Below are positions 18,590-29,611 of a DNA stretch of 64,000 nucleotides, piece by piece (within the stretch, counting starts at the first letter, position 1; the number at the start of each line of letters is the position of its first letter). Made by a program: the position numbers and the translations under genes. This DNA comes from Methanobacterium sp. ERen5 (GTDB lineage Archaea; Methanobacteriota; Methanobacteria; Methanobacteriales; Methanobacteriaceae). The notes below the pieces were generated by a model. That model was not told where the DNA came from. It saw nothing but the letters and a program-made list of their open reading frames with translations, and did not search any database. The stretch lies in contig CP099988.1 in assembly GCA_024167805.1 (NCBI GenBank), positions 2,116,001 to 2,180,000 on the forward strand, read 5' to 3'.

Positions 18590-18726
18590 GTAAATCCCCC
18601 AAATTTTCTGATATTTACAAATAAGTTTTATCCAAATAAATATCCCTAAAAATTCTAAATATCCTTTGATAATTCCTTAAAATCTAATAATCCCGGAAAC
18701 ATACGAGATTTATTAATAATTCACCT

Positions 18727-19431
18727 TTACAGTTTAAGCCCATCTAACGCTACTAAAAATTCATTGGCATGGTTGAATTTTTCAGCGTCGGAATCGTTGT
18801 GGAATGTTTCATACACCAGTGCAGGTATGCCTGCATTTATCAGTGGTTCTGTTACGTATACTGTGCTGGTTGGATTGGGTGGAACGTAGTATGAGAGCCA
18901 CGGCAACTCAGTGGACAAATTTTTTCCAATGGATTCTGAACTGCTTCCGGATACAGGTGCAAAAATGAACTTGTTTTTCTCCCAGTTTCCAACATTTGAA
19001 TGAACATCAATGGTCAGCTTATACTTTTGATTGATTATATCCGGCACTGCAAATTTATTTGCAAGGAGCTGACCATTCATCCTACCCTTTTGGTAATCAT
19101 CGGGATTTTGGGTTACATTAACTTTGTAAATGGTGTAACTACTCTTCAAGGAGTTGGAATTTTGTTTGATGGCATTTAACATGGCATTGTGAGCATCAGA
19201 TTCTTGTGGATGTACTCCCACTATGATGGCTATATGAGTATCTGATTCTCTGTTACCGTAGGGTCCTTCCTTGACAACAGTTCCGTATGAGATGTTTCCA
19301 AGGTTTTGTGTGGAAAACCCTGCGTACTTTTCATCGGTATTTGTTGGTGTGAGATAGTACGCTGTACAAAGGGTGATTGTGAAGATGATTATGAGTCCCA
19401 ACACAATCATTGCTTTATTTTTAGTGCTCAT
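18727..19431 (-). CDS. Membrane-anchored zinc carboxypeptidase/deacylase-like protein (M14-type)
   Basis: 234 aa. N-terminal anchor at about 7-27. GVHPQESDAH gives the H-x-x-E zinc pair and TIDVHSN the third His, in the order seen in M14 carboxypeptidases and succinylglutamate desuccinylase-like enzymes. VYETF near the end may supply the catalytic Glu. The catalytic part would lie outside the cell. It starts 10 bases after the pseudomurein-binding-type gene ends, so the pair is probably co-transcribed. I infer a role in trimming cell-wall peptides. Confidence 0.7.
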   Translation of the reverse strand: MSTKNKAMIVLGLIIIFTITLCTAYYLTPTNTDEKYAGFSTQNLGNISYGTVVKEGPYGNRESDTHIAIIVGVHPQESDAHNAMLNAIKQNSNSLKSSYTIYKVNVTQNPDDYQKGRMNGQLLANKFAVPDIINQKYKLTIDVHSNVGNWEKNKFIFAPVSGSSSESIGKNLSTELPWLSYYVPPNPTSTVYVTEPLINAGIPALVYETFHNDSDAEKFNHANEFLVALDGLKL

Positions 19432-19441
19432 CCATGATCAC

Positions 19442-20149
19442 TTATGGTATTGATACTGATGGGGGAAGCTGTCCCGTGGCTTTGTAATCTGAGAGTACCT
19501 TTGCAAACATGTTGAGCGTTGTGTCTGGTGAGAGATCTGGTTGGCCAGGATTTGTTATGCCAACGTAGTTAGGAGCGTTTTTGTAGTTATCCATCCATGA
19601 AACTGTTCTTGAAGCTATGTTCACATAGTCTGATTTTATGATGGTTGCTGATGTAACAGTTCCTGCAGGATTAGCTGCACTACCATAGGAATTTATTGGT
19701 ATATTGCCTGTTTGACCAGCATTTAACATAACAACTGCCTTAGCAAGTATGTAAAGGCACTGATTCTTATCAAGAGTTAATCCATTGTAGGCAACGCTCG
19801 AAATTGTACCGTTATTTTTCATTATCTGGTAACCTAAGTTGGGTGCTTCGGACACTGGAAAACCATCAGCCTTTGAAACAGGAGTGCCGCTTGAATTTGT
19901 ATTTGATCCATTAACTGCTACTGCTGGCGGTTGTTGATTATTTTTTATGAGGTAACCTGCTGTGATTCCCACACCTACAATCAGCACAATACAGACTGCT
20001 ATTAAAACCTTTGTAAGGTTGCTGAAACCTGTTTCAGTCTTTTCATCATCATAATTCCCATTAGAAAAACCATTAATCTTTTTTCCACAATTTTCACAGT
20101 AAGATGCATTTAAATCGTTATCATGACCACAATCTTTACATTTAACCAA
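19442..20149 (-). CDS. Zinc-ribbon, membrane-anchored protein with pseudomurein-binding-type repeats
   Basis: 235 aa starting at TTG 20149 (GGGGGTTG upstream). The N-terminus is a zinc ribbon (CKDCGHDNDLNASYCENCGK), which would lie in the cytoplasm. One membrane helix (about 45-68) follows. The outside part has LDKNQCLYILAKAVVMLNAG, DYVNIASRTVSWMDNYKNAP and TTLNMFAKVLSDYKATGQLP, which match the rhythm of pseudomurein-binding repeats (domain PF09373). Such repeats attach proteins to the pseudomurein wall found only in Methanobacteriales and Methanopyrus. Confidence 0.72.
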   Translation of the reverse strand: MVKCKDCGHDNDLNASYCENCGKKINGFSNGNYDDEKTETGFSNLTKVLIAVCIVLIVGVGITAGYLIKNNQQPPAVAVNGSNTNSSGTPVSKADGFPVSEAPNLGYQIMKNNGTISSVAYNGLTLDKNQCLYILAKAVVMLNAGQTGNIPINSYGSAANPAGTVTSATIIKSDYVNIASRTVSWMDNYKNAPNYVGITNPGQPDLSPDTTLNMFAKVLSDYKATGQLPPSVSIP

Positions 20150-20644
20150 TTTTTCAACCCCCAGTTGATCTTGGAACTTATTTGGAGCTAAAAGAGAACA
20201 AAAGCTTTATTTTGATAAATTTTAGAAAGTTTTTCATCTCCAAATTCAAATTTTATTAAAACATGAATTATTAATCACACAATTGTAAAAGGGATTCCAA
20301 AATTATTGAAATGTGAATCCAAATAGGATCCATCCATAATATTTTATCATTGAACGATCTTGAATGGAATCAAATCAATTGGTAAAAGAAAATGAGTATT
20401 TCAAAACAATTTTCTTTAAACTATGTTTTGATTATTCAAGCAAGGAATTTAAATGACTTTTATCGATTATCATTTAGACACTTTCATAATTATCGTTAAA
20501 TATTCAAGGTTTTTAATATGTATTCTATATTTTTCATTTAATATAATTTGTCTTTTAATATTCTGACGACTTTTCTTAATTATATGTTAAATTTATATAT
20601 TCTTTAACACATACTGAACTCTACATTTAAGGAGGATTCTAAAG
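20150..20644. other. AT-rich divergent intergenic region
   Basis: 495 bases, no gene visible. A TATA-like stretch (TTATATA, about 20591-20598) is suitably placed for the small gene at 20645. Otherwise nothing structured. Confidence 0.45.
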
Positions 20645-20806
20645 TTGTCGCCAAAAAATAGATGGGATGAAGTTGAATCAATGTTAACTTTGATATTGAA
20701 TGAAAAGGAAGCAGTAAAACTTGTTGATGCCATTAAAGAATCTGTTAAATATGACATGGAAAGGACTATAGATAAGTTCGCAAGTAAAAACAAGTTAACA
20801 GAGTAG
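20645..20806 (+). CDS. Small helical acidic protein
   Basis: 53 aa with a TTG start, supported by a strong GGAGG at 20631-20635. The composition is charged and helical (RWDEVESMLTLILNEKEAVK, then DMERTIDKF), with no cysteines or membrane segment. No family recognised. The ribosome site and length make a real gene likely. Confidence 0.55.
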   Translation: MSPKNRWDEVESMLTLILNEKEAVKLVDAIKESVKYDMERTIDKFASKNKLTE

Positions 20807-20991
20807 TTAACTAACACACATTCCTTTTCTACTTTAAATTTTTCTAAATAGCTTACAATATCAATTTAAGTCGTATACGTGTTTTTATATGAATTTTGGG
20901 TTGATTTTTTTCATTGTTCAATTCTTCTGTAGATCGATTTAAATTTCTCCTGTAAATCTTAATCATTATTTTTATATGAATAATTATATAT

Positions 20992-21005
20992 ACTGACTAA
21001 TCAGT
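20992..21005. promoter_or_regulatory. Inverted repeat, probable TetR operator
   Basis: ACTGA-CTAA-TCAGT lies directly after a TATATATA stretch (20984-20993) and about 50 bases before the TetR start at 21055. The position on the core promoter suggests self-repression. Confidence 0.45.
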
Positions 21006-21054
21006 CTATATTGTGTAAAACAATTGATTACATAAAAAAATATAGGGTGTTAAT

Positions 21055-21615
21055 TTGAATGAGAAAAAGCAATTATTACTAAATGCAGCACTCAAACTCT
21101 TCGTTGAAAAAGGTTTTCATGGAACTTCAACATCAGAGATAGCAAAAACAGCAGGGGTTGCGACAGGAACACTTTTTCACCACTTTAAAACTAAACAGGA
21201 ACTTATAAACAGCCTTTACCTCTACACCAAAGAGCAGCTTCTAACTGCAATAACCATGGATTATCAAGATTCAGAACAATTTAAATCAAACCTAAAACGG
21301 CTGTGGCTTAACTTCACACACTTTGGAATCGAAAATTCGGACATGTTCCAGTTTATAATCATTTTTCACAGCTCACCGTACATAACATCACTAACTAAGG
21401 AACAGGCAGAAACTAGGTTTGATGACGTACTGATCTTTTACAGGAAGGGAATAGAAAACCAAGAGATTAAAACTGTGAAGGATGAGATGATGGTGGAATT
21501 CTTTTTGGGCACAATATTTTCCACTGTGAATTACTTCAATAAACATCCAGAACAATTGAATGAAAAAAACATGAACCTCACATTTGAACTCTTCTGGGAT
21601 GGTATATCCAAATAA
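21055..21615 (+). CDS. TetR-family transcriptional regulator
   Basis: 186 aa, TTG start with AGGGTGTT upstream. The HTH is LLNAALKLFVEKGFHGTSTS plus EIAKTAGVATGTLFHHFKTKQELIN, the standard TetR N-terminal domain, followed by a helical ligand domain. It lies 128 bases upstream of an Fe-S aldo/keto reductase on the same strand, which is the likely target. An inverted repeat sits in its own promoter. Confidence 0.9.
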   Translation: MNEKKQLLLNAALKLFVEKGFHGTSTSEIAKTAGVATGTLFHHFKTKQELINSLYLYTKEQLLTAITMDYQDSEQFKSNLKRLWLNFTHFGIENSDMFQFIIIFHSSPYITSLTKEQAETRFDDVLIFYRKGIENQEIKTVKDEMMVEFFLGTIFSTVNYFNKHPEQLNEKNMNLTFELFWDGISK

Positions 21616-21743
21616 TCACTGTATTTGAAGGAGTAATTCGTAAGAAAATAATAATTAGAAAATATGGATAAAGGGGAAATGATTAGGAACTAGACTCATT
21701 ACAACTAATCAATTTAATTTAACTATGAACGGGGTTTGATTTT

Positions 21744-22966
21744 ATGCAGTACAGAAAAATAGAAAAGAATGGAGATCAGTTATCGGTACTTGGATACGGT
21801 GCAATGAGATTGCCCACAAAAAACGGTAGAACTGATGAGAAACGCGCAATTGAACAGATAAGATACGCCATTGACCACGGGGTGAATTATCTAGATACAG
21901 CTATAATGTACATGAACGAACCACTCGTTGGAAGAGCACTAATGGATGGTTACAGAGAAAAGGTAAAACTCGCAACCAAACTACCACCGTGGACAGTTAA
22001 TAAAGAGGAAGATCTTAGAAGCACATTCAAGGTACAACTTGAAAACTTTAAAATACCCTACATAGATTACTACCTGCTCCATGGTTTAAACAAAGCAAAT
22101 TGGAAGAAAATGTTGGATTTCAATGCCTTGGAATTTCTCGATGAAATTAAAAAGCAAGAAAAAATATTGAATGCAGGTTTCTCATTCCACGGAGATATAA
22201 ACACATTTAAGGAGATTGTAGATGCATATGACTGGGATTTCTGCATGATCCAATACAACTTTCTAGATGAAAAAAATCAAGCAGGAACAGAGGGATTAGA
22301 ATATGCAGCGTCCAAAGACATTCCAGTAATTGTAATGGAACCATTTAGGGAGGTAACCTAGCAAGGAATGTTCCAGAAGAAATTCAGGCAATATGGGACG
22401 AAGCAGAAGTTAAAAGAAGTCCTGCTGAATGGTCCCTTAGATGGGTGCTTAACCATCCTGAGGTAACTTGTGTGCTTTCAGGTATGAACGAAGAAGAGCA
22501 TATCAAAGAAAATATCAGAATAGCAGATGAAGCCCTTCCAAATTCATTAACAGAAGACGAACTCAAACTAGTTGAAAGGGTAGCTGACAAATATCGGGAA
22601 CTCATGGAAACAGGATGTACGGGTTGCAGGTACTGTATGCCGTGTCCCAGGGGAGTGGACATAGCCAAATGCTTCGAAGTCTACGACTCAGCTAAACTAT
22701 TCAACACTGGAACTATTCAGTCAAAGGTGATGTACGCTGCAGGTCTGGGTGTGATGAACGATGGAAAGCCAGGATTTGCATCTAAATGCACTAAATGTGG
22801 AAAATGTGAGAGTCACTGTCCACAGGAACTTCCAATCATGGATCTCCTCGATGATGTTTCAAAGGAAATGGAAGGACCACTAACCAAGATAATACCGCCA
22901 ATATTCAAGACATTCCTGTCCATCCAGAGTTATAGAAATAATAGGAAGGCTAAAAATTTAGAGTAA
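21744..22966 (+). CDS. Aldo/keto reductase with C-terminal 4Fe-4S domain (one frameshift)
   Basis: The repaired protein is about 407 aa. The TIM-barrel reductase part starts MQYRKIEKNGDQLSVLGYGAMRLP, with active-site Asp and Tyr in YLDTAIMYMNEP. The C-terminal part has CTGCRYCMPCPRGVD and CTKCGKCESHCPQELPI, two ferredoxin-like cysteine clusters. The frame breaks at G3 (22348-22350): a fourth G turns MEPFREVT-stop into MEPFRGGNLARNVPEE, the family sequence. It is paralogous to the gene at 32234-33383. It is likely to reduce aldehydes or ketones with electrons linked to Fe-S centres, and the TetR gene upstream may control it. Confidence 0.88.
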
Positions 22967-23151
22967 AAACCCACATTAAAGATGGTGTGATAACAAGGAT
23001 TGAGAGATAGTTTAAGAATTTTACTCTAAATTTTAAATCTATTTTTTCTTTTTTTCATTTGATCCATGGATTATCAGGTAATATTAAAATGTGATTTGAA
23101 TTATAATTTTAGTCATTGTATAATTCCTTTTAAATATTGAGGGTTTGTGTT

Positions 23152-23442
23152 ATGAAACATCTTGAAAAATTGCTCTGGTGGTTGTTAACTGGTAAAAGGG
23201 GAGGAACCAATCGTGCCAGAATAATTAAAAAACTCAGAGAAAGACCTTATAATCCTCATCAGCTTTCAAAGGAGTTAAATCTTGATTATAAAACCATCAG
23301 ACATCATATAAAAATTTTACGTGATAACAATATAATTAAAGCCACAGGAGATTCATACAGCAAATTATATTTCCTAACAGATGCCATGGAAGAAAATTAT
23401 GAGGTTTTCCAGGAAATATGGGATAACTACATCGATGAATAA
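23152..23442 (+). CDS. ArsR-type winged-helix regulator
   Basis: 96 aa from ATG 23152, after GAGGGTTTG. The winged helix is clear: ARIIKKLRERPYNPHQLSKE plus LNLDYKTIRHHIKILRDNNI plus IKATGDSYSKLYFLTDAME. It resembles archaeal ArsR-like regulators that are paired with a small membrane protein, as here with the next gene 42 bases downstream. The signal it senses is unknown. Confidence 0.85.
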   Translation: MKHLEKLLWWLLTGKRGGTNRARIIKKLRERPYNPHQLSKELNLDYKTIRHHIKILRDNNIIKATGDSYSKLYFLTDAMEENYEVFQEIWDNYIDE

Positions 23443-23484
23443 AAGTTTCCAGAGATTGAGGGAATTTGAAATTTAGGAGTGAAA

Positions 23485-23814
23485 ATGACTTTAGAACTGA
23501 TATTCATAAACAGGATGATCATACTGGCAGCAGTCATTGTAGGCATTGCAAATGTTGGTCTGCTATCTGGACTGTTCTATTTCTACTGGAACAGCTACCA
23601 TGAACTTAAATCAAAGTTCACAACGGGCCTTATTTACTTCGCTTTCATATTACTTGTGCAGAATGTACTGGCAATTATAGCACTGTCCCTATTTGCAGTG
23701 TTAGGTATTGAAATGCATGAAATGGGAGCAACAGAAGTTTATTTCGTCCTTTTATTGGTTGAAGCAGCTCAGTTAATTGCATTTATCATACTGTTTAAAA
23801 TAACGTGGGACTAA
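23485..23814 (+). CDS. Small membrane protein paired with a winged-helix regulator
   Basis: 109 aa from ATG 23485 with TTTAGGAG upstream. Three hydrophobic segments (about 8-33, 46-70, 82-105) and few charged residues except in the loops. Pairs of an ArsR-like regulator and a 3-helix membrane protein recur in archaea (DUF7521-like). I infer co-regulation or membrane sensing. No catalytic motif. Confidence 0.65.
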   Translation: MTLELIFINRMIILAAVIVGIANVGLLSGLFYFYWNSYHELKSKFTTGLIYFAFILLVQNVLAIIALSLFAVLGIEMHEMGATEVYFVLLLVEAAQLIAFIILFKITWD

Positions 23815-24252
23815 CCAGTGAAATAAAGTTCCAAAAAGACAGCTTAACATTAAGAAACTTATTTGAGAATTAGGGGATTTAGGGGGAATACCCCTTGAAT
23901 CTTGATTGTCTTGTTAAGTCCTATTTTATTCTTGTTAGGATTAGTATAGATTATTTATTTAGAACCCGTTGTCTAAAGATGTTTGCTTTGTTGCTCTTTA
24001 GATCATAATATCAGCCATTTTAATGGTTTAAATTGAATAGTTGGGTAGAGATTGGGTAAAGATTGGGGTATAAGTTCGGCATAATTACTTAAATATTCAT
24101 TCAAATAATTACTGTTCAAGAAGAAATTTAAGGGGCTATTTTAATAAATAAGTATAATTCTAGCATTAAACATGTTAAATAAATGTTTAATCTTGTAATT
24201 TGGCTTAATTATCCTTTAAATATCGTTAAAAAGCTATTGTTGTTTTGGTATT
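23815..24252. other. Intergenic region with three successive hairpins and a short tandem repeat
   Basis: Hairpins: AGGGG/CCCCT (23881-23895), AGTCCTA/TAGGATT (23917-23942, one GU pair) and TCTAAAG/CTTTAGA (23972-24002). At 24041-24070 an 11-base unit (TTGGGTAGAGA) repeats nearly three times. No reading frame. It could be a non-coding RNA, or the terminator plus leader of the next operon. Confidence 0.35.
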
Positions 24253-24840
24253 ATGATTGAACAGTTAAACTTCGCATTGTTTCATTTAATAAATCAGTAC
24301 GCAGGGATGAATCAATTTTTTGATATCTTCATGGTTCTGATTGCCAAGTACATGCCTTTGTTAGTTGTGGCAGGTATGATCATTTTATGGATGTTTAAAG
24401 GAAGAAAAACTCGGGATATAATTCTTTACGGATTTTACGCTGCTTTAATTGGTTTAATAATAAACTATTTGATAGGTTATGTTTACTATCACCCAAGACC
24501 CTTTGTTATTCCAGTTGGAACGCTACTTTTCAGTTATCCTGCTGATTCATCATTCCCATCAGATCATTCCACCATTATATTTTCCATGGCTCTGATGCTT
24601 GCCTACTTCAAAAGAACGAGATTTCCGGGTTTATTATTTTTAGTATTGGGAATTATTGGTGGAACTGCTAGGGTGTTTGCAGGGGTTCATTTCCCACTGG
24701 ACATAGTTGGTTCCTTAGCTGTTTCAGGAGTTAGTGTTTTACTGGTACTCCAGCTTAAATCTAGATTAAACCCTTTAAACGACTTTATCAATACAGTTTA
24801 CAATAAAATTCCAATGGTAAATTCAGAGGTGGGTAAATGA
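24253..24840 (+). CDS. PAP2-family undecaprenyl/polyprenyl-diphosphatase
   Basis: 195 aa with five or six membrane segments. The PAP2 phosphatase motifs are complete: a HPRPF segment (motif 1 region), FPSDHS (motif 2, catalytic His) and GGTARVFAGVHFPLD (motif 3, Arg and nucleophile His). It resembles BcrC-type lipid diphosphatases that recycle polyprenyl carriers. It overlaps the DedA gene by four bases (ATGA) and forms an operon with it and the next membrane protein. Confidence 0.9.
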   Translation: MIEQLNFALFHLINQYAGMNQFFDIFMVLIAKYMPLLVVAGMIILWMFKGRKTRDIILYGFYAALIGLIINYLIGYVYYHPRPFVIPVGTLLFSYPADSSFPSDHSTIIFSMALMLAYFKRTRFPGLLFLVLGIIGGTARVFAGVHFPLDIVGSLAVSGVSVLLVLQLKSRLNPLNDFINTVYNKIPMVNSEVGK

Positions 24841-25496
24841 TTAGTGTGGTTGAACTTGTGAGTAACTTTGCAATATACATCATTCAAACCATGGGATACT
24901 GGGGTGTTTTTATTGGAATGACACTCGAAAGTGCATGTATACCCATTCCAAGCGAAATTATCATGCCCTTCAGTGGATATGTTGTTTGGCAGGGCACCAC
25001 CAACATGACCCTATGGGGAATAACCTTGGTCGGTGCAGTTGGAAATTTAATAGGTTCTTTAATAGCCTACTTCGTAGGATTAAAGGGTGGAAGACCATTT
25101 CTTGAAAAATATGGACGATATATTTTCATTTCCCACTCAAAACTCGAACTCGCTGACAGATGGTTTGAAAGATACGGATGGGAAGCAGTTTTAATAAGCC
25201 GTATGCTTCCTGTTATACGCACATTCATATCTTTACCTGCAGGTATTGCAAATATGGATCTAAAGAAGTTCAGTCTGTACACATTCTTAGGTTCACTCCC
25301 ATGGAGCGTTGTATTGGCATATATAGGAGTTCAGTTAGGTCCTAATTGGGATGTAATAGAATCATACTTCCATATCATGGATATTGGAGTTTTCATAGGA
25401 ATTTTGGGACTGATAATTTATCTGGTTTTAAACTACAGATCAAAATCTAAAACCAGTTCAGAACCAGAAAAACAGAAAAAAGAGGATGATCATTAA
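24837..25496 (+). CDS. DedA-family membrane protein
   Basis: 219 aa, with the DedA/SNARE-associated core: GAVGNLIGSLIAYFVGLKGG, then ISRMLPVIRTFISLPAGIAN (the conserved Arg-Pro-Arg cluster). Some DedA proteins flip polyprenyl phosphates or other lipids. Being translationally coupled to a PAP2 diphosphatase fits lipid-carrier recycling for wall or glycan synthesis. The C-terminal tail is charged and cytoplasmic. Confidence 0.92.
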   Translation: MISVVELVSNFAIYIIQTMGYWGVFIGMTLESACIPIPSEIIMPFSGYVVWQGTTNMTLWGITLVGAVGNLIGSLIAYFVGLKGGRPFLEKYGRYIFISHSKLELADRWFERYGWEAVLISRMLPVIRTFISLPAGIANMDLKKFSLYTFLGSLPWSVVLAYIGVQLGPNWDVIESYFHIMDIGVFIGILGLIIYLVLNYRSKSKTSSEPEKQKKEDDH

Positions 25497-25897
25497 TGAA
25501 AAATCTGTACAGCATACTCATTGGCACAGTGGTGGTTTCAGGACTATTTTTCCTGGTTGATACACTATTTTACAACAACAACTCATTAACAACCAATCTT
25601 TTCATCATTATTTTAGTTTTCGGTGGTTACTTGGTAACCTACACCTCAAACACACTAAAAACCAGAACTGCTATATTTTCTGGATTTTTTGTTGGAATTG
25701 TTTTAATAGTTTACCAAATTGTTTTCAACAGTTTGGCCTTTGATCCCCTTGTCATGGTGGGATACATTGTGCTACCTGGATTTTTCATGATGTTAGGTGG
25801 ATTTTCAGCTAAAATTACACAAAAACAGATGGAAGAATTCGTTGATCATTTGTTTAAAAGAAAAATTGAATCAGAATCAAAAGATACAGGTAAATAA
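25496..25897 (+). CDS. Four-helix membrane protein of unknown function
   Basis: 133 aa. Its ATG shares a base with the DedA stop codon, so it is translationally coupled. Four hydrophobic segments (about 4-24, 34-52, 60-79, 85-106) precede a charged C-terminal tail. No known motif. Context suggests involvement in the same lipid-related process as PAP2 and DedA, which is inference. Confidence 0.7.
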   Translation: MKNLYSILIGTVVVSGLFFLVDTLFYNNNSLTTNLFIIILVFGGYLVTYTSNTLKTRTAIFSGFFVGIVLIVYQIVFNSLAFDPLVMVGYIVLPGFFMMLGGFSAKITQKQMEEFVDHLFKRKIESESKDTGK

Positions 25898-25902
25898 GGG
25901 AT

Positions 25903-26329
25903 TTAACATTCCCTGTCATATTTACTGATTTTTCTTTTGAAATCGTTATCATCCATTTCAAATTTCTGTTTTCTTTTATCAAAAACTTCTTCACGCTTAT
26001 CAAGGTCTGATAATTTTTTTCGATCTTCATGAATTCCAATGATCTTTTGGATTCATCAACATTCCTTAGGAGATTTTTGTAGTGTTTGGCCCCAAAATTC
26101 GGAGAGTAGATTGTTTTATCAACCTTTTCCTTTTTCTGGCATATTGATCTCATATCACCCTTCACAAGCTCTAACTTCTTTAGCTTAAGTTCCTCTCCAA
26201 GGTAATTGGCCTTTTTTTGTGCTTTTTTACCCTTCTCATCTGGATCAAAATAAATATCAGGCCCACTACTGCAATTGCAGCTATTATTATGTAAAATGTC
26301 CTTTCGCTGATGTTTGGAATGACGACCAT
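25903..26329 (-). CDS. Membrane-anchored coiled-coil protein (two frameshifts)
   Basis: Repaired length is 142 aa. It begins MVVIPNISERTFYIII with one membrane helix (about 10-32), then a basic segment. A long charged helix ends KYDREC. As written, the frame breaks at T7 (26212-26218) and again at T7 (26024-26030). Adding a base at each gives one continuous frame whose tail reads KKLSDLDKREEVFDKRKQKF, a clear coiled coil. Unrepaired, the tail is an implausible mix. No family recognised; convergent with the membrane operon. Confidence 0.65.
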
Positions 26330-26604
26330 TGTAGTTACCCACCTATAATACGACTCGAATAAAAATTGTTTATAAAGTTCTACTTATTTTTATGTTGGTT
26401 GGTTCTAAAATATTTAACCCAGATTTGAAATCTTGGATAAAACCAGTTTTAAGCATGTTTTGATCAATTCTAATTTTTTTGGATTGTTACGTTACATTAC
26501 GTTTGTAGGGTAAATTATTTTACATCAAAGAATGATAAAATCGTAATAGAACTCATAGAAGTTGGGTTTTTTTAATCTACAAATTTAAGAGGTAACTTTT
26601 CAAT

Positions 26605-27222
26605 ATGACTGATTCAACATTAAATTTACCTACAAACCGAATTGAGACATTGGCAGACGGAATATTTGCTATTGCAATGACATTACTTGTTCTTGGAATT
26701 TCAGTGCCAAATTTACCTTCCTCCACAGATCCACAAGTATTCAACGCTTATATTTTCAGTGTAATACCTGAAATTTTCGTGTATATCTTGAGTTTCATAC
26801 TTCTAGCAGTTTTCTGGTTGAATCATCATGTATTTTTTGTTATAAAAAAGAGTGACATCACATTACTTTGGATCAACATATTCTTTTTGATGTCTATAGC
26901 CATAGTTCCATTTACAACATCGTTAATTGGGAAGTACGGTCAGTTCCAACTTTCCGCCCTAATATTTGATCTAAACATGTTCATAATAGGGATTTTATTT
27001 TACACCATATTTGCATATGCATCAAAGCAGGACTTCCTGGCAGGGTCTGCTAAGAAGAAATCTGCAAGTATCCAAAGATCTAACCTCATACTTCCAATAT
27101 TAGCAACTGTCGCAATTATAATTTCATTTTTCAATTCAATATGGAGTGTTTTCATATTTTTCCTTTTACCCATTACATTCACACTCTACAACTTTGCAAA
27201 ACATCTGTTTGTAAGAAATTAA
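26605..27222 (+). CDS. TMEM175/DUF1211-family potassium channel-like protein
   Basis: 205 aa with six hydrophobic segments. The N-terminus has RIETLADGIFAIAMTLLVLG, the family's R-x-x-x-x-x-D-G helix signature that lines the pore in bacterial TMEM175 channels. The segment LAVFWLNHHVFF matches the next conserved block. The expected function is K+ leak. GAGGTAAC lies upstream of the ATG. Single gene. Confidence 0.85.
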   Translation: MTDSTLNLPTNRIETLADGIFAIAMTLLVLGISVPNLPSSTDPQVFNAYIFSVIPEIFVYILSFILLAVFWLNHHVFFVIKKSDITLLWINIFFLMSIAIVPFTTSLIGKYGQFQLSALIFDLNMFIIGILFYTIFAYASKQDFLAGSAKKKSASIQRSNLILPILATVAIIISFFNSIWSVFIFFLLPITFTLYNFAKHLFVRN

Positions 27223-27384
27223 GATCATCAACGTTGAAGATTTAAGAAAAAAATGTTTTCAAGGATTATATAATTTTTTGAGGATTTAGCATGTTAGGAA
27301 ATATTGAATTTTGCTGCAATAAATGAAGCTGTTGATTAGTGAAACATTCCCATAAAAAAAGAATTTTTACTGTTATTAATATTT

Positions 27385-28050
27385 TTAAAGATGTTGGAAT
27401 ATGAAGTTTCCAATGTGTAGGGTTACATTGGTTTCGATTATGGCAGCAATAAATATTAAAACTACAGCAATACTGAATAGGGCCAGGGCATCTTTAATCT
27501 GATTGTAGTGGTGAGTTGATTCTCCATTCTTTCTTATGATGTCTATGATAATGGTACTCAACCTCAGACCCGCAGCACCTGCAATTATGAAGCCCGAAAT
27601 TTCAAATATTCCATGTGGAACAGTGTACACTATAAACTTAAGGGGTGTCAGTGAACCAACACCACTTGCCTGTCCCCCAATAATTGGGTTAGATGCCACG
27701 TATCCTAAGAATGCGCCGTAAACAAATCCATTAATTATAATGAAGATAACAGTTATTACAGCTGTAATTCCGCCAATGAATGTTAAAAGCAGACTGAAGA
27801 GGTTGTGTGAGAATATTGTTAGGAAGTTAAACCCTTTTTCACTCAAAAATTGTCTGTCTGTTTGGACCATGGTGGTTAAATAGCTGTTTACAGGACCACT
27901 TAAGAACAAGGCCAACATAATTCCCGCAATAACTGATAAGAAGTATATTGAAAATGAAACCATCAATAACTTCTTGTTTCTATGGTACAATCCCGAAAAA
28001 TAATTTAAATAACTGTTTTTGTCATTTGTACCATCTGTTTCCATCGACAT
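27385..28050 (-). CDS. SpoIIM-like membrane protein (stage II sporulation M family)
   Basis: 221 aa with five membrane segments. Characteristic stretches are FLTIFSHNLFSLLLTFIGGI, INGFVYGAFLGYVAS and PHGIFEISGFIIAGAAGLRL; this last PHG-E motif is diagnostic for the family. In archaea these proteins have no sporulation role and may be membrane-remodelling or transport-related. GGGGAGTTGA supports the start. It lies just downstream of the antiporter gene on the same strand. Confidence 0.85.
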   Translation of the reverse strand: MSMETDGTNDKNSYLNYFSGLYHRNKKLLMVSFSIYFLSVIAGIMLALFLSGPVNSYLTTMVQTDRQFLSEKGFNFLTIFSHNLFSLLLTFIGGITAVITVIFIIINGFVYGAFLGYVASNPIIGGQASGVGSLTPLKFIVYTVPHGIFEISGFIIAGAAGLRLSTIIIDIIRKNGESTHHYNQIKDALALFSIAVVLIFIAAIIETNVTLHIGNFIFQHL

Positions 28051-28154
28051 TCAACTCCCCAATAATCGTGATTTTAGTCTAAAAACTTATTCTCTTTCCA
28101 CACACTTAACCTTTTACGAATCGAGAAAAAATCAATTTACAATCCAAATTAATT

Positions 28155-29342
<1,188 letters not shown>

Positions 29343-29611
29343 TTAAATATAGTTTTATTCATCGGATTATTTATATTTTTAATATTACACTGATTAAATT
29401 CCTTATTGATCGTTGTTAAATTGGTAGGAATTATTTTTTTTAATTTTTTCGTAGTTTTCTCATTTTCAAGGTGATAATGTTTGTTGGATCATAATTTTTA
29501 TTAGTTCAATTCAACATAATATTAATCGAAATAACCTGATTTAGGTTGATATTAACTGTACTGATACATTGTTAAATTCTAATTTGAAAATGCCCATGGA
29601 GTTGAGAACTG

